Below are positions 1 through 9,570 of a stretch of 64,000 nucleotides of DNA, piece by piece (position 1 is the first letter of the stretch; the number at the start of each line of letters is the position of its first letter). The stretch is from Dichotomicrobium thermohalophilum. Its GTDB lineage: Bacteria > Pseudomonadota > Alphaproteobacteria > Rhizobiales > Rhodomicrobiaceae. The notes below the pieces were generated by a model. The model was not told the origin of the DNA, made no database searches, and saw only the letters and a list, made by a program, of their open reading frames with translations. The stretch spans positions 1 to 64,000 of the forward strand of contig NZ_QXDF01000001.1 in the NCBI RefSeq assembly GCF_003550175.1. Direction: 5' to 3'. A program made the position numbers and the translations under genes.

Positions 1-12
1 CGGTCAGGAACG

Positions 13-78
13 GTGTGGGTGGGAGACCTCGATCCAGACGATCGCACGATCCGATTGCTTACGGTTGCCCACCCACAC
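13..78. repeat. 11-bp perfect inverted repeat at the window edge
   Basis: Positions 13-23 (GTGTGGGTGGG) and 68-78 (CCCACCCACAC) are exact reverse complements separated by 44 bases. The spacer holds a smaller dyad, GATCG-CA-CGATC. The repeat lies downstream of radC, outside any gene I can support. There is no T-run, so it is not a classical terminator, and it does not fold as a tRNA. It may be a structure or protein site belonging to a feature cut by the window edge. Confidence 0.4.
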
Positions 79-161
79 AACCCTCATACACCATCACGAA
101 CACACAATTGCTTCGGCCCTGTGGGCCTCTCAATGACGATCTCACGCGTTGGGCGCCAGAG

Positions 162-959
162 CTACATCAGCCCGGCGGCGCGGAGGCTGCCCGAACCTTC
201 CCGCCCGACGATGATGTGATCATGCACGACGATCCCGAGCTTGCCGGCCGTCTCCATGATCTCCTTGGTCATGTGGATGTCGGCCTGTGAGGGCGTCGGA
301 TCGCCCGAAGGGTGGTTGTGCACCAGAATCAGCGCGGTCGCCGACAGTTCCAGCCCGCGCTTGATGATCTCCCGCACATAGACCGGCGTGTGGTCCACCG
401 TGCCTTCCTGCTGCACCTCATCGGCGATCAGCCGGTTGCGCTTGTCGAGGAAGAGGATGCGGAACTGCTCAATCTCCGAATGAGCCATCGCCGCCTGGCA
501 GTAATTCATGACCTGGGTCCAGGAGCTGAGCACCGGGCGGTCCATTATCTCCCTGTTGAGCAAGCGGAGCGAGGCAGCGCGCACCAGCTTCAACTCGGTA
601 ATCACCGCGTCACCCATTCCCGAGACCTCGCGCAGCCGTGCGGGCGAGGCGTTCATTACGGCGGCGAAGGAGCCGAACTTGGCAAGCAATTCCTTGGCAA
701 GCGGCTTGGTATCCCGGCGCGGGATGGCCCGGAACAGGATCAGTTCGAGAAGCTCATAGTCGGGAAGCGCGTCAGCCCCGCCTTCCATGAAGCGCTGGCG
801 GAGGCGCTGGCGGTGGCCGTGATGGTGCGGCCTGGCGGCCTTGCCGTTTCTCTTGCGTACGCGTTTGGACTCTGCCTCGGTCTCACCGATCGGCAGCGTG
901 GCCTGTTCGGCAGCAGCTGGCGACTCACGGCTTTGGGCGTCGTCGAAACCGCTCGTCAT
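162..959 (-). CDS. radC: RadC family JAB/MPN-domain protein
   Basis: This 265-residue protein belongs to the RadC family. Residues 50-130 hold the N-terminal helix-hairpin-helix-like part ([19 protein letters not shown], then a [12 protein letters not shown] segment). Residues 145-265 form the JAB/MPN metal-binding domain, with the signature [14 protein letters not shown] starting near residue 214. The His and Asp ligands of a JAMM-type zinc site are therefore present. The cellular role of RadC is not settled; the name comes from an old DNA-repair assignment. The first 45 residues are a variable basic, His-rich tail. Its ATG overlaps the map stop codon (ATGA), so it is probably translated from a shared sfsA-map-radC transcript. 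Confidence 0.93.
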   Translation of the reverse strand: MTSGFDDAQSRESPAAAEQATLPIGETEAESKRVRKRNGKAARPHHHGHRQRLRQRFMEGGADALPDYELLELILFRAIPRRDTKPLAKELLAKFGSFAAVMNASPARLREVSGMGDAVITELKLVRAASLRLLNREIMDRPVLSSWTQVMNYCQAAMAHSEIEQFRILFLDKRNRLIADEVQQEGTVDHTPVYVREIIKRGLELSATALILVHNHPSGDPTPSQADIHMTKEIMETAGKLGIVVHDHIIVGREGSGSLRAAGLM

Positions 960-1789
960 GCACCCAGTTGCTCCACATCATAGGGCGGCTTGTGAAGACC
1001 GACTGGTGAATAGGTGAACACCTCGCAACCGTCTTCGGTGATGCCCACCGTGTGCTCGAACTGCGCCGACAGCGAGCGGTCGCGGGTGACCGCCGTCCAG
1101 CCGTCCTTGAGGATCTTCACATGCGGCCGGCCCAGATTGATCATCGGCTCGATGGTGAAGACCATACCCGGTGCAAGCTCCAGCCCCTCGCCGGGATTGC
1201 CGTAGTGCAGGATGTTCGGCTTGTCGTGAAACACATCGCCGACGCCGTGGCCGCAGAAATCGCGCACGACGCTGCACCGCTCGGCTTCGGCATAGCGCTG
1301 GATCGCCGCGCCGATGTCGCCCGTCGTGTTCCCGGGCTGCGCCGCGCCAATGCCGCGCATCAGGGCCTCGTGTGTCACCTCGATGAGCCGCTCGGCACGC
1401 CGCGCCACCTGCCCGACCGGGTACATCCGGCTAGTGTCGCCGTGCCAGCCATTGAGGATCAGCGTCACGTCAATGTTGACGATGTCGCCCTCGTAAAGCT
1501 GACGCGGGCCGGGAATGCCGTGGCAGACGACATGATTGATCGAACTGCAGATTGACCTTGTATAACCGCGATAGTTCAGCGTCGCCGGTATCGCGCCGTG
1601 GTCCAGCGCGAATTCCAGCACCAGATCGTCCAGTTCCTGCGTCGTGACGCCCGGCTGGACATGCGGCGCGATCATGTCGAGCGCCTCTGCCGCCAGCCGG
1701 CCGGCCGCACGCAGCCCCTCGAAGGCTTCCTCGTCGTAAAGCCGGACCTTGCGATCCGCGCGCCTCATATTGCTCTCCACTTCTGTCAT
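956..1789 (-). CDS. map: Type I methionine aminopeptidase
   Basis: This cytosolic enzyme removes the N-terminal methionine from nascent proteins. All five metal ligands of the M24 family can be placed: Asp107 (NIDVT), Asp118 (GDTSRM), His181 (CGHGVG), Glu214 (FTIEPM) and Glu245 (QFEHT). The substrate-binding His90 (VVCHGIPG) is also present. The length (277 residues) is normal for type I enzymes with a short N-terminal extension. An internal ATG at residue 8 is a possible alternative start. The gene lies 27 bases downstream of sfsA and overlaps the radC start by 4 bases. Confidence 0.96.
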   Translation of the reverse strand: MTEVESNMRRADRKVRLYDEEAFEGLRAAGRLAAEALDMIAPHVQPGVTTQELDDLVLEFALDHGAIPATLNYRGYTRSICSSINHVVCHGIPGPRQLYEGDIVNIDVTLILNGWHGDTSRMYPVGQVARRAERLIEVTHEALMRGIGAAQPGNTTGDIGAAIQRYAEAERCSVVRDFCGHGVGDVFHDKPNILHYGNPGEGLELAPGMVFTIEPMINLGRPHVKILKDGWTAVTRDRSLSAQFEHTVGITEDGCEVFTYSPVGLHKPPYDVEQLGA

Positions 1790-1816
1790 TCCGTTCTTTC
1801 GCGGCTTACGCGCCGC

Positions 1817-2551
1817 TCAGGACGCTGCTTTCGCTGTCGTCACGGTATCCGTGAACGGAATGCGCCCCCGAACACTTATACCGTCAAGGCTGACATCGCA
1901 AACATAACACAGCATCTCGACGCCAGCCTCCTGCGCCCGCACAAAAGCCGCGGCGTAACCAGGGTCGATATCCCCGGCCAGCGCAAACCGATCGGCGGGG
2001 CGCTGCACGATGTACAGCATCACAGCCCGGTCGCCTTCCGCGACGCGCACGGCCAGCTCGTCCAGATGCTTTGCCCCACGCGCCGTCACGCTGTCCGGGA
2101 ACTCGGCCAGGCCGGGCGCGCGGCTGAGATGCACGTTCTTCACCTCGACCAGGCAACGCTCGCTGGCGCCCTCAAGCAGGATGTCCACACGGCTGTTTGC
2201 GCCGTAGCGCACCTCCCGGCGCATCGTGTCGTAGCCCTGAAGTTCGGGAATACGTCCGTCCGCAATCGCTTCGCCCGCCAGCACGTTCGGATGGGCGGTG
2301 TTGATGCCAACATACTCCACGCCGTCCGCCCCGGCCATTTCGACCAGTTCCCAGGAGTACTTCAGCTTGCGCTTCGGGTCCGTACTGGGCGAAAGCCATA
2401 CGCGCATCCCCGGCTCAGCGAGCCCGAGCATCGAGCCCGGATTGGGGCAGTGCGCCGTCACCGTCTCCCCGCTTTCGACCTGCACATCGGCGAGAAAACG
2501 CTTGTATCTTCGCTCAAGCTGACCGGGTATAAGCGGGCGCGGAAACTGCAT
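1817..2551 (-). CDS. sfsA: SfsA family DNA-binding protein / nuclease
   Basis: This 244-residue protein matches SfsA along its whole length. It has the N-terminal OB-fold-like start (RPLIPGQLERRYKRFLADV), the CPNPGSMLGL motif, and the C-terminal PD-(D/E)XK-like segment (SRVDILLE, CLVEVKNVHL). The family was first described as a maltose-fermentation regulator in E. coli and is now usually called a DNA-binding protein or nuclease; its role here is unknown. It is the first gene of the sfsA-map-radC group. A 79-base gap separates it from the divergent CinA-type gene, so the promoters probably share that gap. No strong ribosome-binding site precedes the ATG. Confidence 0.93.
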   Translation of the reverse strand: MQFPRPLIPGQLERRYKRFLADVQVESGETVTAHCPNPGSMLGLAEPGMRVWLSPSTDPKRKLKYSWELVEMAGADGVEYVGINTAHPNVLAGEAIADGRIPELQGYDTMRREVRYGANSRVDILLEGASERCLVEVKNVHLSRAPGLAEFPDSVTARGAKHLDELAVRVAEGDRAVMLYIVQRPADRFALAGDIDPGYAAAFVRAQEAGVEMLCYVCDVSLDGISVRGRIPFTDTVTTAKAAS

Positions 2552-2630
2552 TACTTAAGAGTAAGATGCGCCTGCGCGCGCGGCAAGAGCCGCCTATGGG
2601 CGTAGCAACGAAAGGCAACGGCGAGCGCTG

Positions 2631-3404
2631 ATGGCGGAAACTGACACGGGTATCGTGACGGCCGGGCTGGTTGTGATCGGCGACGAAGTCCTGTCCGGCC
2701 GGACAAAGGACAAGAACATCGGCTATGTCGCCGAAAAGCTGACGGAGACCGGTATCCAGCTCAAGGAAGTGCGAATTGTCGCCGACGATCAGGCCGCCAT
2801 CGTCGAGGCGGTCAACACGCTCCGCCAGCGCCACGATTATGTCTTCACGACCGGCGGCATCGGCCCGACGCATGACGATATCACGGCGGATGCCATCGGC
2901 GCGGCGTTCGGCTTGCCGGTCGAAATGGATGAGCGCGCGCTCGACATCATGCGCCGGCACTTCCGCGAGAGCCAGTTGACGCCCGCGCGGCTGCGGATGA
3001 CGCGGATGCCGGTGGGCGCGGCGCTGATCGACAATCCGGTCTCGGTCGCGCCGGGCTTTTCGGTCGAGAATGTCTATGTGATGGCCGGCGTCCCCCAGAT
3101 CATGCAGGGCATGCTCGATCAGGTCTTGCCGGACCTGCGCGCGGGGCGGAAAATCCTCAGCAGGACGCTTCGCGTCTCTGCCAAGGAGGGCGATATCGCA
3201 GACGTGCTGGGCGAGGTGCAGGCGGCGTTTGCCGACATCGCCATCGGCAGCTATCCGTTTCACGTGGACAACCGCTTCGGCGTCAACGTCGTGTTCCGCG
3301 GACCGGACGACGAGCGTCTGGAGGCCGCCTTGCGCCAGGTGCAGGAGGCACTTGCCGGGCGAAGCATCTTTTCCGACCTTCCCGGCGAGGACGACGTGAG
3401 CTAG
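2631..3404 (+). CDS. CinA-type MoCF (molybdopterin-binding domain) protein
   Basis: This 257-residue protein consists of the MoaB/Mog-like fold that forms the N-terminal half of CinA (competence/damage-inducible protein A). Diagnostic segments are VIGDEVLSGRTKDKN near residue 17 and TTGGIGPTHDDITADAIG near residue 74. The C-terminal nicotinamide-nucleotide amidase domain of full CinA is absent, as is common in alphaproteobacteria, where that domain is a separate protein. The substrate is unknown; a nucleotide or pterin compound is the usual suggestion. Its TAG stop overlaps the opposing stop of the next gene inside one CTAG (3401-3404). Confidence 0.88.
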   Translation: MAETDTGIVTAGLVVIGDEVLSGRTKDKNIGYVAEKLTETGIQLKEVRIVADDQAAIVEAVNTLRQRHDYVFTTGGIGPTHDDITADAIGAAFGLPVEMDERALDIMRRHFRESQLTPARLRMTRMPVGAALIDNPVSVAPGFSVENVYVMAGVPQIMQGMLDQVLPDLRAGRKILSRTLRVSAKEGDIADVLGEVQAAFADIAIGSYPFHVDNRFGVNVVFRGPDDERLEAALRQVQEALAGRSIFSDLPGEDDVS

Positions 3405-4285
3405 CCCGAGGCAGCCGGCGACGACCGGTCGGCCGCCGGGGACCGCTCTTCGGGCGCCGTAGTCGTGTCGGCCTGTTCAGATCTCTTCTCCGTCGATGCG
3501 GCCCGCTCCTCGGACGCATCCTCGGCCCTGCTGTCCGGCGCCTCTTCGCCGGGCGGCTCTGCGTCAGCCTTGGCCTCCGCCGTTTCGCTGGGAGTCATGA
3601 CGGCATCTGCTTCGTCGTCAGGTTCGGATGGTTCCGGCCTGTCACGTTCTTGCAGCTCGTCCTCGGCAAGCCCTTCCGCGGTATCGTCTTCCCAGCCGTA
3701 ATGCGCGGCCAGCCGGGCCAGCAGCGTCTCGCAGGCCTCATTTAATAGCTCGACGCTGATTTCCCCGCCGATCAGATAGCTGGGACCGTCCTCGGCCCGC
3801 GACTTGCCCGACTCCGCAGCCTCCAACCGCGACACCAGCGACACGGCGGCTTCCGCGGCCACGCGACCGCCAGGGACGCGATCGGCCAGAAATCGCTTCG
3901 GCTGTGCGTGCCCGTCGAACAGGCTCTGCGCATCGGCGGGCCGCTCTCGGGCCATTGTTTCGCAGCGCGCCGTTGTCGCGAGAAACGCGTCAATGTCCGC
4001 GCGCAGGTGCGGCTCGTAGCGGCGCAATTCCTGCGCCCAGTGCCGCGCACGCGCCAGTTTCGTCACGATGACAAACTCGCGCTCGCTTACATCGCGCACC
4101 TGCTCCCGGAACATCGCGAGGCGCGAAGCGATCTCCGCCGTTGCAAGCCCAGCGCCGAGCTTTGGCAGCGCCGCCTCGTGGTGCGCCAGATAGCTGCTCT
4201 CGTCGATCACAGAGGTGAGCGCGCTCGATAGGAAATAGAGGATGCCGTCCAGTTCTTCCGCGCTCTTGCGCTTGATCGGCCACAT
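3401..4285 (-). CDS. Conserved-looking hypothetical protein with acidic low-complexity tail
   Basis: I do not recognise this 294-residue protein. Residues 1-200 look like a soluble, mainly helical domain rich in Leu, Ala, Arg and Glu. Residues 205-294 form a low-complexity tail dominated by Glu, Asp, Ala, Pro and Ser, probably disordered. There is no signal peptide or membrane segment. It is convergent with the CinA-type gene, and their stops overlap. It lies downstream of nrdJ on the same strand, but the nrdJ terminator sits between them, so it probably has its own promoter. Confidence 0.72.
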   Translation of the reverse strand: MWPIKRKSAEELDGILYFLSSALTSVIDESSYLAHHEAALPKLGAGLATAEIASRLAMFREQVRDVSEREFVIVTKLARARHWAQELRRYEPHLRADIDAFLATTARCETMARERPADAQSLFDGHAQPKRFLADRVPGGRVAAEAAVSLVSRLEAAESGKSRAEDGPSYLIGGEISVELLNEACETLLARLAAHYGWEDDTAEGLAEDELQERDRPEPSEPDDEADAVMTPSETAEAKADAEPPGEEAPDSRAEDASEERAASTEKRSEQADTTTAPEERSPAADRSSPAASG

Positions 4286-4342
4286 ATCTCTTGCCCCCGG
4301 AAAATGCTTCGTCTGGTTGTTGGAAACGCGGACCCCGGACTC

Positions 4343-4376
4343 AAAACCGGCCCGACTCCCATGAGAGCCGGACCGG
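4343..4376 (-). terminator. Rho-independent terminator of nrdJ
   Basis: Read on the minus strand, CCGGTCCGGCTC pairs with GAGTCGGGCCGG. This gives a 12-bp stem with two G-U pairs and a six-base loop (4347-4376). TTTT follows directly (4343-4346). It begins 30 bases past the nrdJ stop, where an intrinsic terminator is expected. Confidence 0.85.
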
Positions 4377-4405
4377 CGATGCTTGAAAGCTGTGCGGCGC
4401 GCGTT

Positions 4406-7400
4406 TTACGAACAGCCGCTCGTCGCCCCGCAGGTGTCGCACTTCAGGCAGGTGCCGTTGCGCACAAGCGTGAAGTTGCCGCAGTCACCGCATGCTTCAC
4501 CCTCATAGCCCTTCAGCCGGGCCTCTGAGCTAAGGCGCGCGGTCGATACCACCTCAGCCTCCACGCTGGTCGGCGTGACGGCCTCTTCCATCACCCGTGA
4601 CGCCTGCGCTTCGTGCAGCGCGGTTGTGATGTTCTGCTGCAGAGCGGCCACAGGATTGGCGTTCGCCTTGTCCTCGGCGACCATCACGACCTTGTTGTCG
4701 AACGACCCGCGCATCATGCCCCGGCTCATGTAGCGGTCTGCCACCACGGCGACCTCGCCGCCTTCGTTTTCGCCGCTGCCAATGGTGGTATCACCCGCTT
4801 CGGCCGGATCGACATGGGCGAGATCCTGGCGCTCAAGGTACGACACCGCCAGTTCCCGGAAGATGTAATCGAGGATGGATGTGGCGTTCTTGATGGTGTC
4901 GTTGCCCTGCACAATGCCTGCCGGCTCGAACCGGGTGAAGGTGAAGGCGTCAACGTACTCTTCAAGCGGCACCCCGTACTGCAGGCCGAGCGAAACGGCG
5001 ATGGCGAAATTGTTCATCAGCGAGCGGAAGGCCGCGCCCTCTTTGTGCATGTCGATGAAGATCTCGCCGAGCTGGCCGTTCTCGTACTCGCCCGTGCGGA
5101 GATAGACCTTGTGACCGCCGACGGTCGCCTTCTGAGTGTAGCCCTTGCGGCGGTCGGGCAGCTTCTCGCGCTGGGCACGCATCCGCACGCGCTCCACCAC
5201 GCGCTCGACGATCTTCTCGGCGACGACCTCGGCCTTTGCCTGCGCCGGCTGCATCGCCGGGACATCAGCGTCGTCCGTCTCCTCATCATCGTCAAGCGTC
5301 TGCGTGCTCAGCGGCTGCGACAGCTTCGAGCCGTCGCGATACAGCGCGTTTGCCTTCAGAGCCAGCCGCCAGGACTGCAGGTAGGCGTTCTTGCAGTCCT
5401 CGACCGTGGCGTTGCCCGGCATGTTGATGGTCTTGGAGATCGCGCCGGAGATGAAGGGCTGCGCCGCAGCCATCATCTGGATGTGGCTTTCGGTCGAGAG
5501 GAAACGCTTGCCCTTGCGGCCGCAAGGATTGGCGCAGTCGAACACCGGCAAGTGCTCGGGCTTGAGGCCCGGCGCGCCCTCCAGCGTCATCGCCCCGCAG
5601 ACATACTGGTTCGCCGCGTCGATCTGCTGGCGCGTGAAGCCAAGCTCGGCCAGCATGTCGAAGTCCGGCGAGTCCAGCCGCTCAGCAGGCAAGCCCAGCA
5701 CCTCCGTGCAGAAGTCCTCGCCAAGCGTGAACTTGTTGAAGGCGAACTTGATGTCGAAGGCGCTGGCCAGCCCGGCCTCCACCGCCGCGATCTTCTCCGG
5801 CGTAAAGCCCTTGGCCCGCAGCGTCTCGTGGTTGACGTGCGGCGCCCCTTGCAGCGTGCCGTGGCCGACCGCATAGGTCACGATCGCGTCGATCGCCGCC
5901 TTGTCGTAGCCGAGCCTGCCGAGCGCCTCGGGCACCGTGCGGTTGATGATCTTGAAGTAGCCGCCGCCCGCCAGCTTCTTGAACTTCACCAGCGCGAAGT
6001 CCGGCTCGATGCCCGTGGTATCGCAATCCATGACGAGCCCGATGGTGCCGGTCGGCGCGATGACCGTTGCCTGTGCGTTGCGGTAACCGTGCTGCTCGCC
6101 CAGCGCCAAAGCCTTGTCCCAGGCGTCGCAGGCCGCTTCGGCCACCCGCGGCTCCGGACAGGCCGCGGCGTTCAGCGGAACCGGCGGCGTGTTGAGCTTC
6201 TCGTAGCCGTCGATCTGACCGTGCGCCGCGCGGCGGTGGTTACGCATCACCCGCAGCATGTGCTCGGCGTTTTTGGCATAGCCCGCGAAGGCGCCAAGCT
6301 CGGCCGCCATTTCCGCACTCGTGGCATAGGACGTGCCGGTCATCAGGGCCGAAATCGCCCCGGCCAGCGCCCGTCCTTCGTCGGAGTCGTACGGAATGCC
6401 CGACGCCATCAGCAGTCCGCCCAGATTGGCGAAGCCGAGCCCCAGCGTGCGGTACTCGTAGGAGAGCTGCGCAATCTCCGGCGAGGGGAACTGCGCCATC
6501 GTCACGGAAATCTCCAGCACAACCGTCCAGAGGCGGCAGCCATGAATAAAGGCATCGACATCAAACGCCCCCTCGCTGTCGCGGAACGCCATCAGGTTCA
6601 GCGAGGCCAGGTTACAGGCCGTGTCGTCGAGGAACATGTATTCTGAACACGGGTTCGAGGCGCGGATGGGCCCCGAGGCCGGGCAGGTGTGCCAGTCGTT
6701 GATGGTGGTATGGAACTGGATACCCGGATCGGCGGAGGCCCAGGCCGCATAGCCGATCTGGTCCCAGAGTGCAGCAGCGTCGATCTCGCGGACGGTTTCA
6801 CCCGTGATTCGGCCGCGCAGCGGCCAGCTCTCGCCCTTCTCGACCGCGCGCAGGAAGTCATCATTGACCCGGACCGAGTTATTCGAATTCTGACCAGCGA
6901 CAGTGCGATAGGCTTCGCTGTCCCAGTCTGTGTCGTAGACCTCGAACTCGATCTTCTTGTAGCCCTGCCGCGCGAACTGTATGACGCGCTGGATGTAGTT
7001 CTCCGGAACATGCGCCGCACGCGCGGCCTTGATCTCGCGCTTGAGCGCGGGATTGCGCGCCGGATCGAAGCAGTCGTCGCCGCTGCCCTCGCAGTTCACC
7101 GCCGCGCGCATCACCGCGTTAAGATGCTTGGCGCAGGCCTTTGAGCCGGCGACCAGCGCGGCGACCTTCTGCTCCTCGACGACCTTCCAGTTGACGAACT
7201 CTTCAATATCCGGGTGATCGACATCGACAATTACCATCTTGGCGGCGCGCCGCGTGGTTCCGCCCGACTTGATCGCGCCGGCCGCGCGGTCGCCGATCTT
7301 GAGGAAGCTCATCAGGCCGGAGGATTTGCCGCCCCCGGACAGCGGCTCGCCTTCCCCGCGCAGCTTGGAAAAGTTGGAGCCGGTGCCGGAGCCGTATTTG

Positions 7401-8074
7401 AACAGGCGGCCCTCGCGAACCCACAGGTCCATGATGCCGCGCTCGTTCACCAGGTCATCCTCGACCGACTGGATGAAGCAGGCATGCGGCTGCGGATGCT
7501 CATAGGCAGAATCGGCCCGGGTCAGCTCGCCGGTCTGCGGATCAACGTAGAAATGCCCCTGGCTCGGCCCGTCAATGCCGTAGGCCCAGTGCAGGCCGGT
7601 GTTGAACCACTGCGGGCTGTTCGGCGCAGCCATCTGCATGGCGAGCATGTAGCGAAGTTCGTCGAAGAAGGCGCGCGCGTCCCGCTCGCTGTTGAAATAG
7701 TTGTTTTTCCAGCCCCAGTAGGTCCAGGTTCCGGCGAGCCGGTCGAACACCTGGCGCGAATCTGTCTCACTACCGTAGCGCTCGTCTTCGGCCAGCTCCG
7801 CCAGCGCCGCCTCGTCCGGCACCGAGCGCCACAGCCAGGACGGCACGTCGTTTTCCTCGACCCGCTTCAACCGCGCCGGCACGCCAGCCTTGCGAAAGTA
7901 TTTCTGCGCGAGAATATCGGCCGCGACCTGGCTGAAATGCGCGGGCACCGAAAAGCTGTCCAGCCGGAACACGACCGAGCCGTCGGGATTGCGGATTTCA
8001 CTGCTGGCCTTGCGAAAGCCGATCTCCGCGTATGGTGATTGCCCCTCAGTGGTAAAGCGCCGTTCGATCCGCAT
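4406..8074 (-). CDS. nrdJ: Vitamin B12-dependent (class II) ribonucleoside-diphosphate reductase
   Basis: This 1222-residue enzyme makes deoxyribonucleotides using adenosylcobalamin. The core carries the class II signatures: [19 protein letters not shown], the [17 protein letters not shown] finger loop with the Asn, Cys and Glu of the active site, and [18 protein letters not shown]. The C-terminal third has the TSCPD-like region, then a Cys-rich tail ([23 protein letters not shown]) that supplies redox or zinc-binding cysteines. I chose the ATG at 8074 because GAGGG precedes it and the protein then starts MRIERRFT; the longer reading from 8269 adds 65 unlikely residues. Upstream lie paired NrdR-box-like sites and a long leader. 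No oxygen-dependent nrdAB is seen in the window. Confidence 0.96.
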   Translation of the reverse strand: MRIERRFTTEGQSPYAEIGFRKASSEIRNPDGSVVFRLDSFSVPAHFSQVAADILAQKYFRKAGVPARLKRVEENDVPSWLWRSVPDEAALAELAEDERYGSETDSRQVFDRLAGTWTYWGWKNNYFNSERDARAFFDELRYMLAMQMAAPNSPQWFNTGLHWAYGIDGPSQGHFYVDPQTGELTRADSAYEHPQPHACFIQSVEDDLVNERGIMDLWVREGRLFKYGSGTGSNFSKLRGEGEPLSGGGKSSGLMSFLKIGDRAAGAIKSGGTTRRAAKMVIVDVDHPDIEEFVNWKVVEEQKVAALVAGSKACAKHLNAVMRAAVNCEGSGDDCFDPARNPALKREIKAARAAHVPENYIQRVIQFARQGYKKIEFEVYDTDWDSEAYRTVAGQNSNNSVRVNDDFLRAVEKGESWPLRGRITGETVREIDAAALWDQIGYAAWASADPGIQFHTTINDWHTCPASGPIRASNPCSEYMFLDDTACNLASLNLMAFRDSEGAFDVDAFIHGCRLWTVVLEISVTMAQFPSPEIAQLSYEYRTLGLGFANLGGLLMASGIPYDSDEGRALAGAISALMTGTSYATSAEMAAELGAFAGYAKNAEHMLRVMRNHRRAAHGQIDGYEKLNTPPVPLNAAACPEPRVAEAACDAWDKALALGEQHGYRNAQATVIAPTGTIGLVMDCDTTGIEPDFALVKFKKLAGGGYFKIINRTVPEALGRLGYDKAAIDAIVTYAVGHGTLQGAPHVNHETLRAKGFTPEKIAAVEAGLASAFDIKFAFNKFTLGEDFCTEVLGLPAERLDSPDFDMLAELGFTRQQIDAANQYVCGAMTLEGAPGLKPEHLPVFDCANPCGRKGKRFLSTESHIQMMAAAQPFISGAISKTINMPGNATVEDCKNAYLQSWRLALKANALYRDGSKLSQPLSTQTLDDDEETDDADVPAMQPAQAKAEVVAEKIVERVVERVRMRAQREKLPDRRKGYTQKATVGGHKVYLRTGEYENGQLGEIFIDMHKEGAAFRSLMNNFAIAVSLGLQYGVPLEEYVDAFTFTRFEPAGIVQGNDTIKNATSILDYIFRELAVSYLERQDLAHVDPAEAGDTTIGSGENEGGEVAVVADRYMSRGMMRGSFDNKVVMVAEDKANANPVAALQQNITTALHEAQASRVMEEAVTPTSVEAEVVSTARLSSEARLKGYEGEACGDCGNFTLVRNGTCLKCDTCGATSGCS

Positions 8075-8335
8075 CTGTGCATCCCTCAAGATTTCGCCAC
8101 GTTGCCGGGCGATTTTCAATTTGTGAATTGTCCAGCTTGACGCGAGAACGCAAACGCAAAACGGAAATGACGCACGCCGACGTCCGTGCCCGAAGACAAT
8201 TTCGGCGCTCAATACGCTAAAACTACTATGGTGAAACGCATACGCGGCGGCGCCCTGGGTTGGCGCCATACAGATCGCGCGCCGACATCATGCTTTGCCG
8301 ACGGCGTACGCAGCTTGATTGGTCAGAGTGATGAC

Positions 8336-8378
8336 GCCCCGCTGGCGACTTCCCCCGCACGATGGGGTGAGTCGGGGC
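8336..8378 (-). other. Structured hairpin in the nrdJ leader
   Basis: GCCCC (8336-8340) pairs with GGGGC (8374-8378). Inside this, GACT (8347-8350) pairs with AGTC (8370-8373) and CCCC (8353-8356) with GGGG (8364-8367). The nested hairpin lies just downstream of the NrdR boxes in the about 300-base region before the nrdJ ATG. No T-run follows on the nrdJ strand, so it is not an obvious attenuator. I looked for a cobalamin-riboswitch B12 box here and did not see one. Confidence 0.35.
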
Positions 8379-8382
8379 GCAA

Positions 8383-8398
8383 GGTCAAGTCTTGGTGC
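8383..8398 (-). promoter_or_regulatory. Candidate NrdR box, distal (weak) member of a pair
   Basis: On the minus strand this reads GCACCAAGACTTGACC. It keeps the outer CAC...TTG arms of the NrdR consensus (about ACACTATATATTGTGT) but has a poor centre. It lies exactly 32 bases from the stronger site at 8415-8430, with a 16-base gap. That three-helical-turn spacing is typical of paired NrdR boxes and is the main reason to report it. Confidence 0.45.
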
Positions 8399-8414
8399 AT
8401 GGTTTTCCCAGTGG

Positions 8415-8430
8415 ACGCAACATATAGTGC
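8415..8430 (-). promoter_or_regulatory. Candidate NrdR box, strong member of a pair
   Basis: On the minus strand this reads GCACTATATGTTGCGT, a close match to the NrdR operator consensus, including the CACTATAT core. NrdR represses ribonucleotide reductase genes when dATP is plentiful. The site is upstream of nrdJ on the correct side, in the 493-base gap between nrdJ and the phosphoesterase gene. No convincing sigma-70 hexamers were assigned. Confidence 0.68.
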
Positions 8431-8567
8431 CACCCCCGTTTTTTCGCGAGGTCTTGTGTTCGGCCGCTACAATCCCTGCGGCGACTCGTTACCGTTTGTA
8501 AGGCGATTCGCGCACGCCCCGACACGACGCCGAGCGCCGGTGCGCAAGCCTCTGGAAAAGCTGGGGA

Positions 8568-9539
8568 TCAGCCGTTTTTCCGGAGAATTTCGCCAGTATT
8601 CGCGTCTCCCCGGGTTGGGGACAAACGCATTTCGCCGAGGTCTCCAACCCGCGCGCCGCCTTCGATGAGCCCGCGGCGTGTCATATGAATCACACAGCCG
8701 GCTTTATCGCGTTCAATGCGATAGAGGTGATATGCTGCTGGCGGCTTGCCATGGCCACTGGGCCGGGTCGCCGAGGCCGCCGCGGACGCCGATGGGGCGC
8801 CAACGATCGGCGTTATCCCGCCCGCCCAGGTCAGCCAGTTGAGCGTGAAGCGATGCTCATGGCCGTGCAGCACCAGCTCTGTACCGACGCGCTCCAGCAC
8901 GTCCCGCAGTGCACGCGCGTCATGGAGACCGCGCCGCCAACTGGCCATCCCCGGCAGCGGTGGATGGTGGATCAGAAGCACCCGCGTCAGCCCTGCCGCA
9001 GCAAGCGCTTCTAGCGCTGCCTCCAGCTGCCCGAGCTGCGCGCGCCCCAGCCGCCCCGCCGCAATGAACGGCGCGGTCGCGCGGGCCGTGGACGTGCCGA
9101 TCAGCGCGACCTCACCGAACACGCGCACATAGGGAAATATGGCACTGCCGCTTTCAAGAAATTCGGCACCGCGCGCATCCGAGCGCATATAGTCCGTCCA
9201 GAGCCGGAACCCATCACCGCCCCACTGCGGCACGTAGGCGTCGTGATTGCCGGGAATGACGCTGACATCGCCCGCTTCGCCCAGGCCGCGCAGCCAGGCA
9301 AGTGCGTGGGTGAACTCGGCCGGAAGCGCCAGATTGACAAGATCGCCCGTCACAGCGGTGTGATCTGGTGCGTGCGCCCGCAGGTCCGTTAAGATCGCAT
9401 CAAGCGCCTCGGGACGGTGAACGCCCTGCCGCCTGTACCAGTTGACGTAGCCGAAGAGGCGCTTGCTCAGGAGCTGGTGGAAGCGCGCACGCGGCAGGGG
9501 GCCGAGATGCGGGTCGGACAAGTGGGCGAGCGTGAACAT
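8568..9539 (-). CDS. Calcineurin-like metallophosphoesterase
   Basis: This 323-residue protein has the full set of binuclear-metal motifs of the family in order: SDPHLGP (D-x-H) at residue 7, TGDLVN, IPGNHD, LIHHPPLPG and HGHEHRF. It has no signal peptide, so it is probably cytosolic. Related proteins act on cyclic nucleotides, diadenosine polyphosphates or phosphodiesters, and the substrate cannot be read from sequence. GAAGG precedes the ATG. It is 31 bases downstream of a TRAP receptor gene on the same strand and may be cotranscribed with it. Confidence 0.88.
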   Translation of the reverse strand: MFTLAHLSDPHLGPLPRARFHQLLSKRLFGYVNWYRRQGVHRPEALDAILTDLRAHAPDHTAVTGDLVNLALPAEFTHALAWLRGLGEAGDVSVIPGNHDAYVPQWGGDGFRLWTDYMRSDARGAEFLESGSAIFPYVRVFGEVALIGTSTARATAPFIAAGRLGRAQLGQLEAALEALAAAGLTRVLLIHHPPLPGMASWRRGLHDARALRDVLERVGTELVLHGHEHRFTLNWLTWAGGITPIVGAPSASAAASATRPSGHGKPPAAYHLYRIERDKAGCVIHMTRRGLIEGGARVGDLGEMRLSPTRGDANTGEILRKNG

Positions 9540-9570
9540 CAGCCTTCAGCGTCCCGCATCACCCTGCAGG

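Noticed and set aside
4613-6646. 677-codon open frame opposite nrdJ
   Set aside because: It is the antisense shadow of a strongly conserved gene in GC-rich DNA; its translation is Arg/His/Val-rich with no domain.
8075-8400. Cobalamin riboswitch before nrdJ
   Set aside because: No B12-box-like sequence or the expected conserved flanks found; only a GC-rich hairpin is visible.
8186-8668. 160-codon plus-strand open frame over the nrdJ upstream region
   Set aside because: Composition is not protein-like, it overlaps the phosphoesterase end, and it covers the NrdR boxes and leader hairpin.
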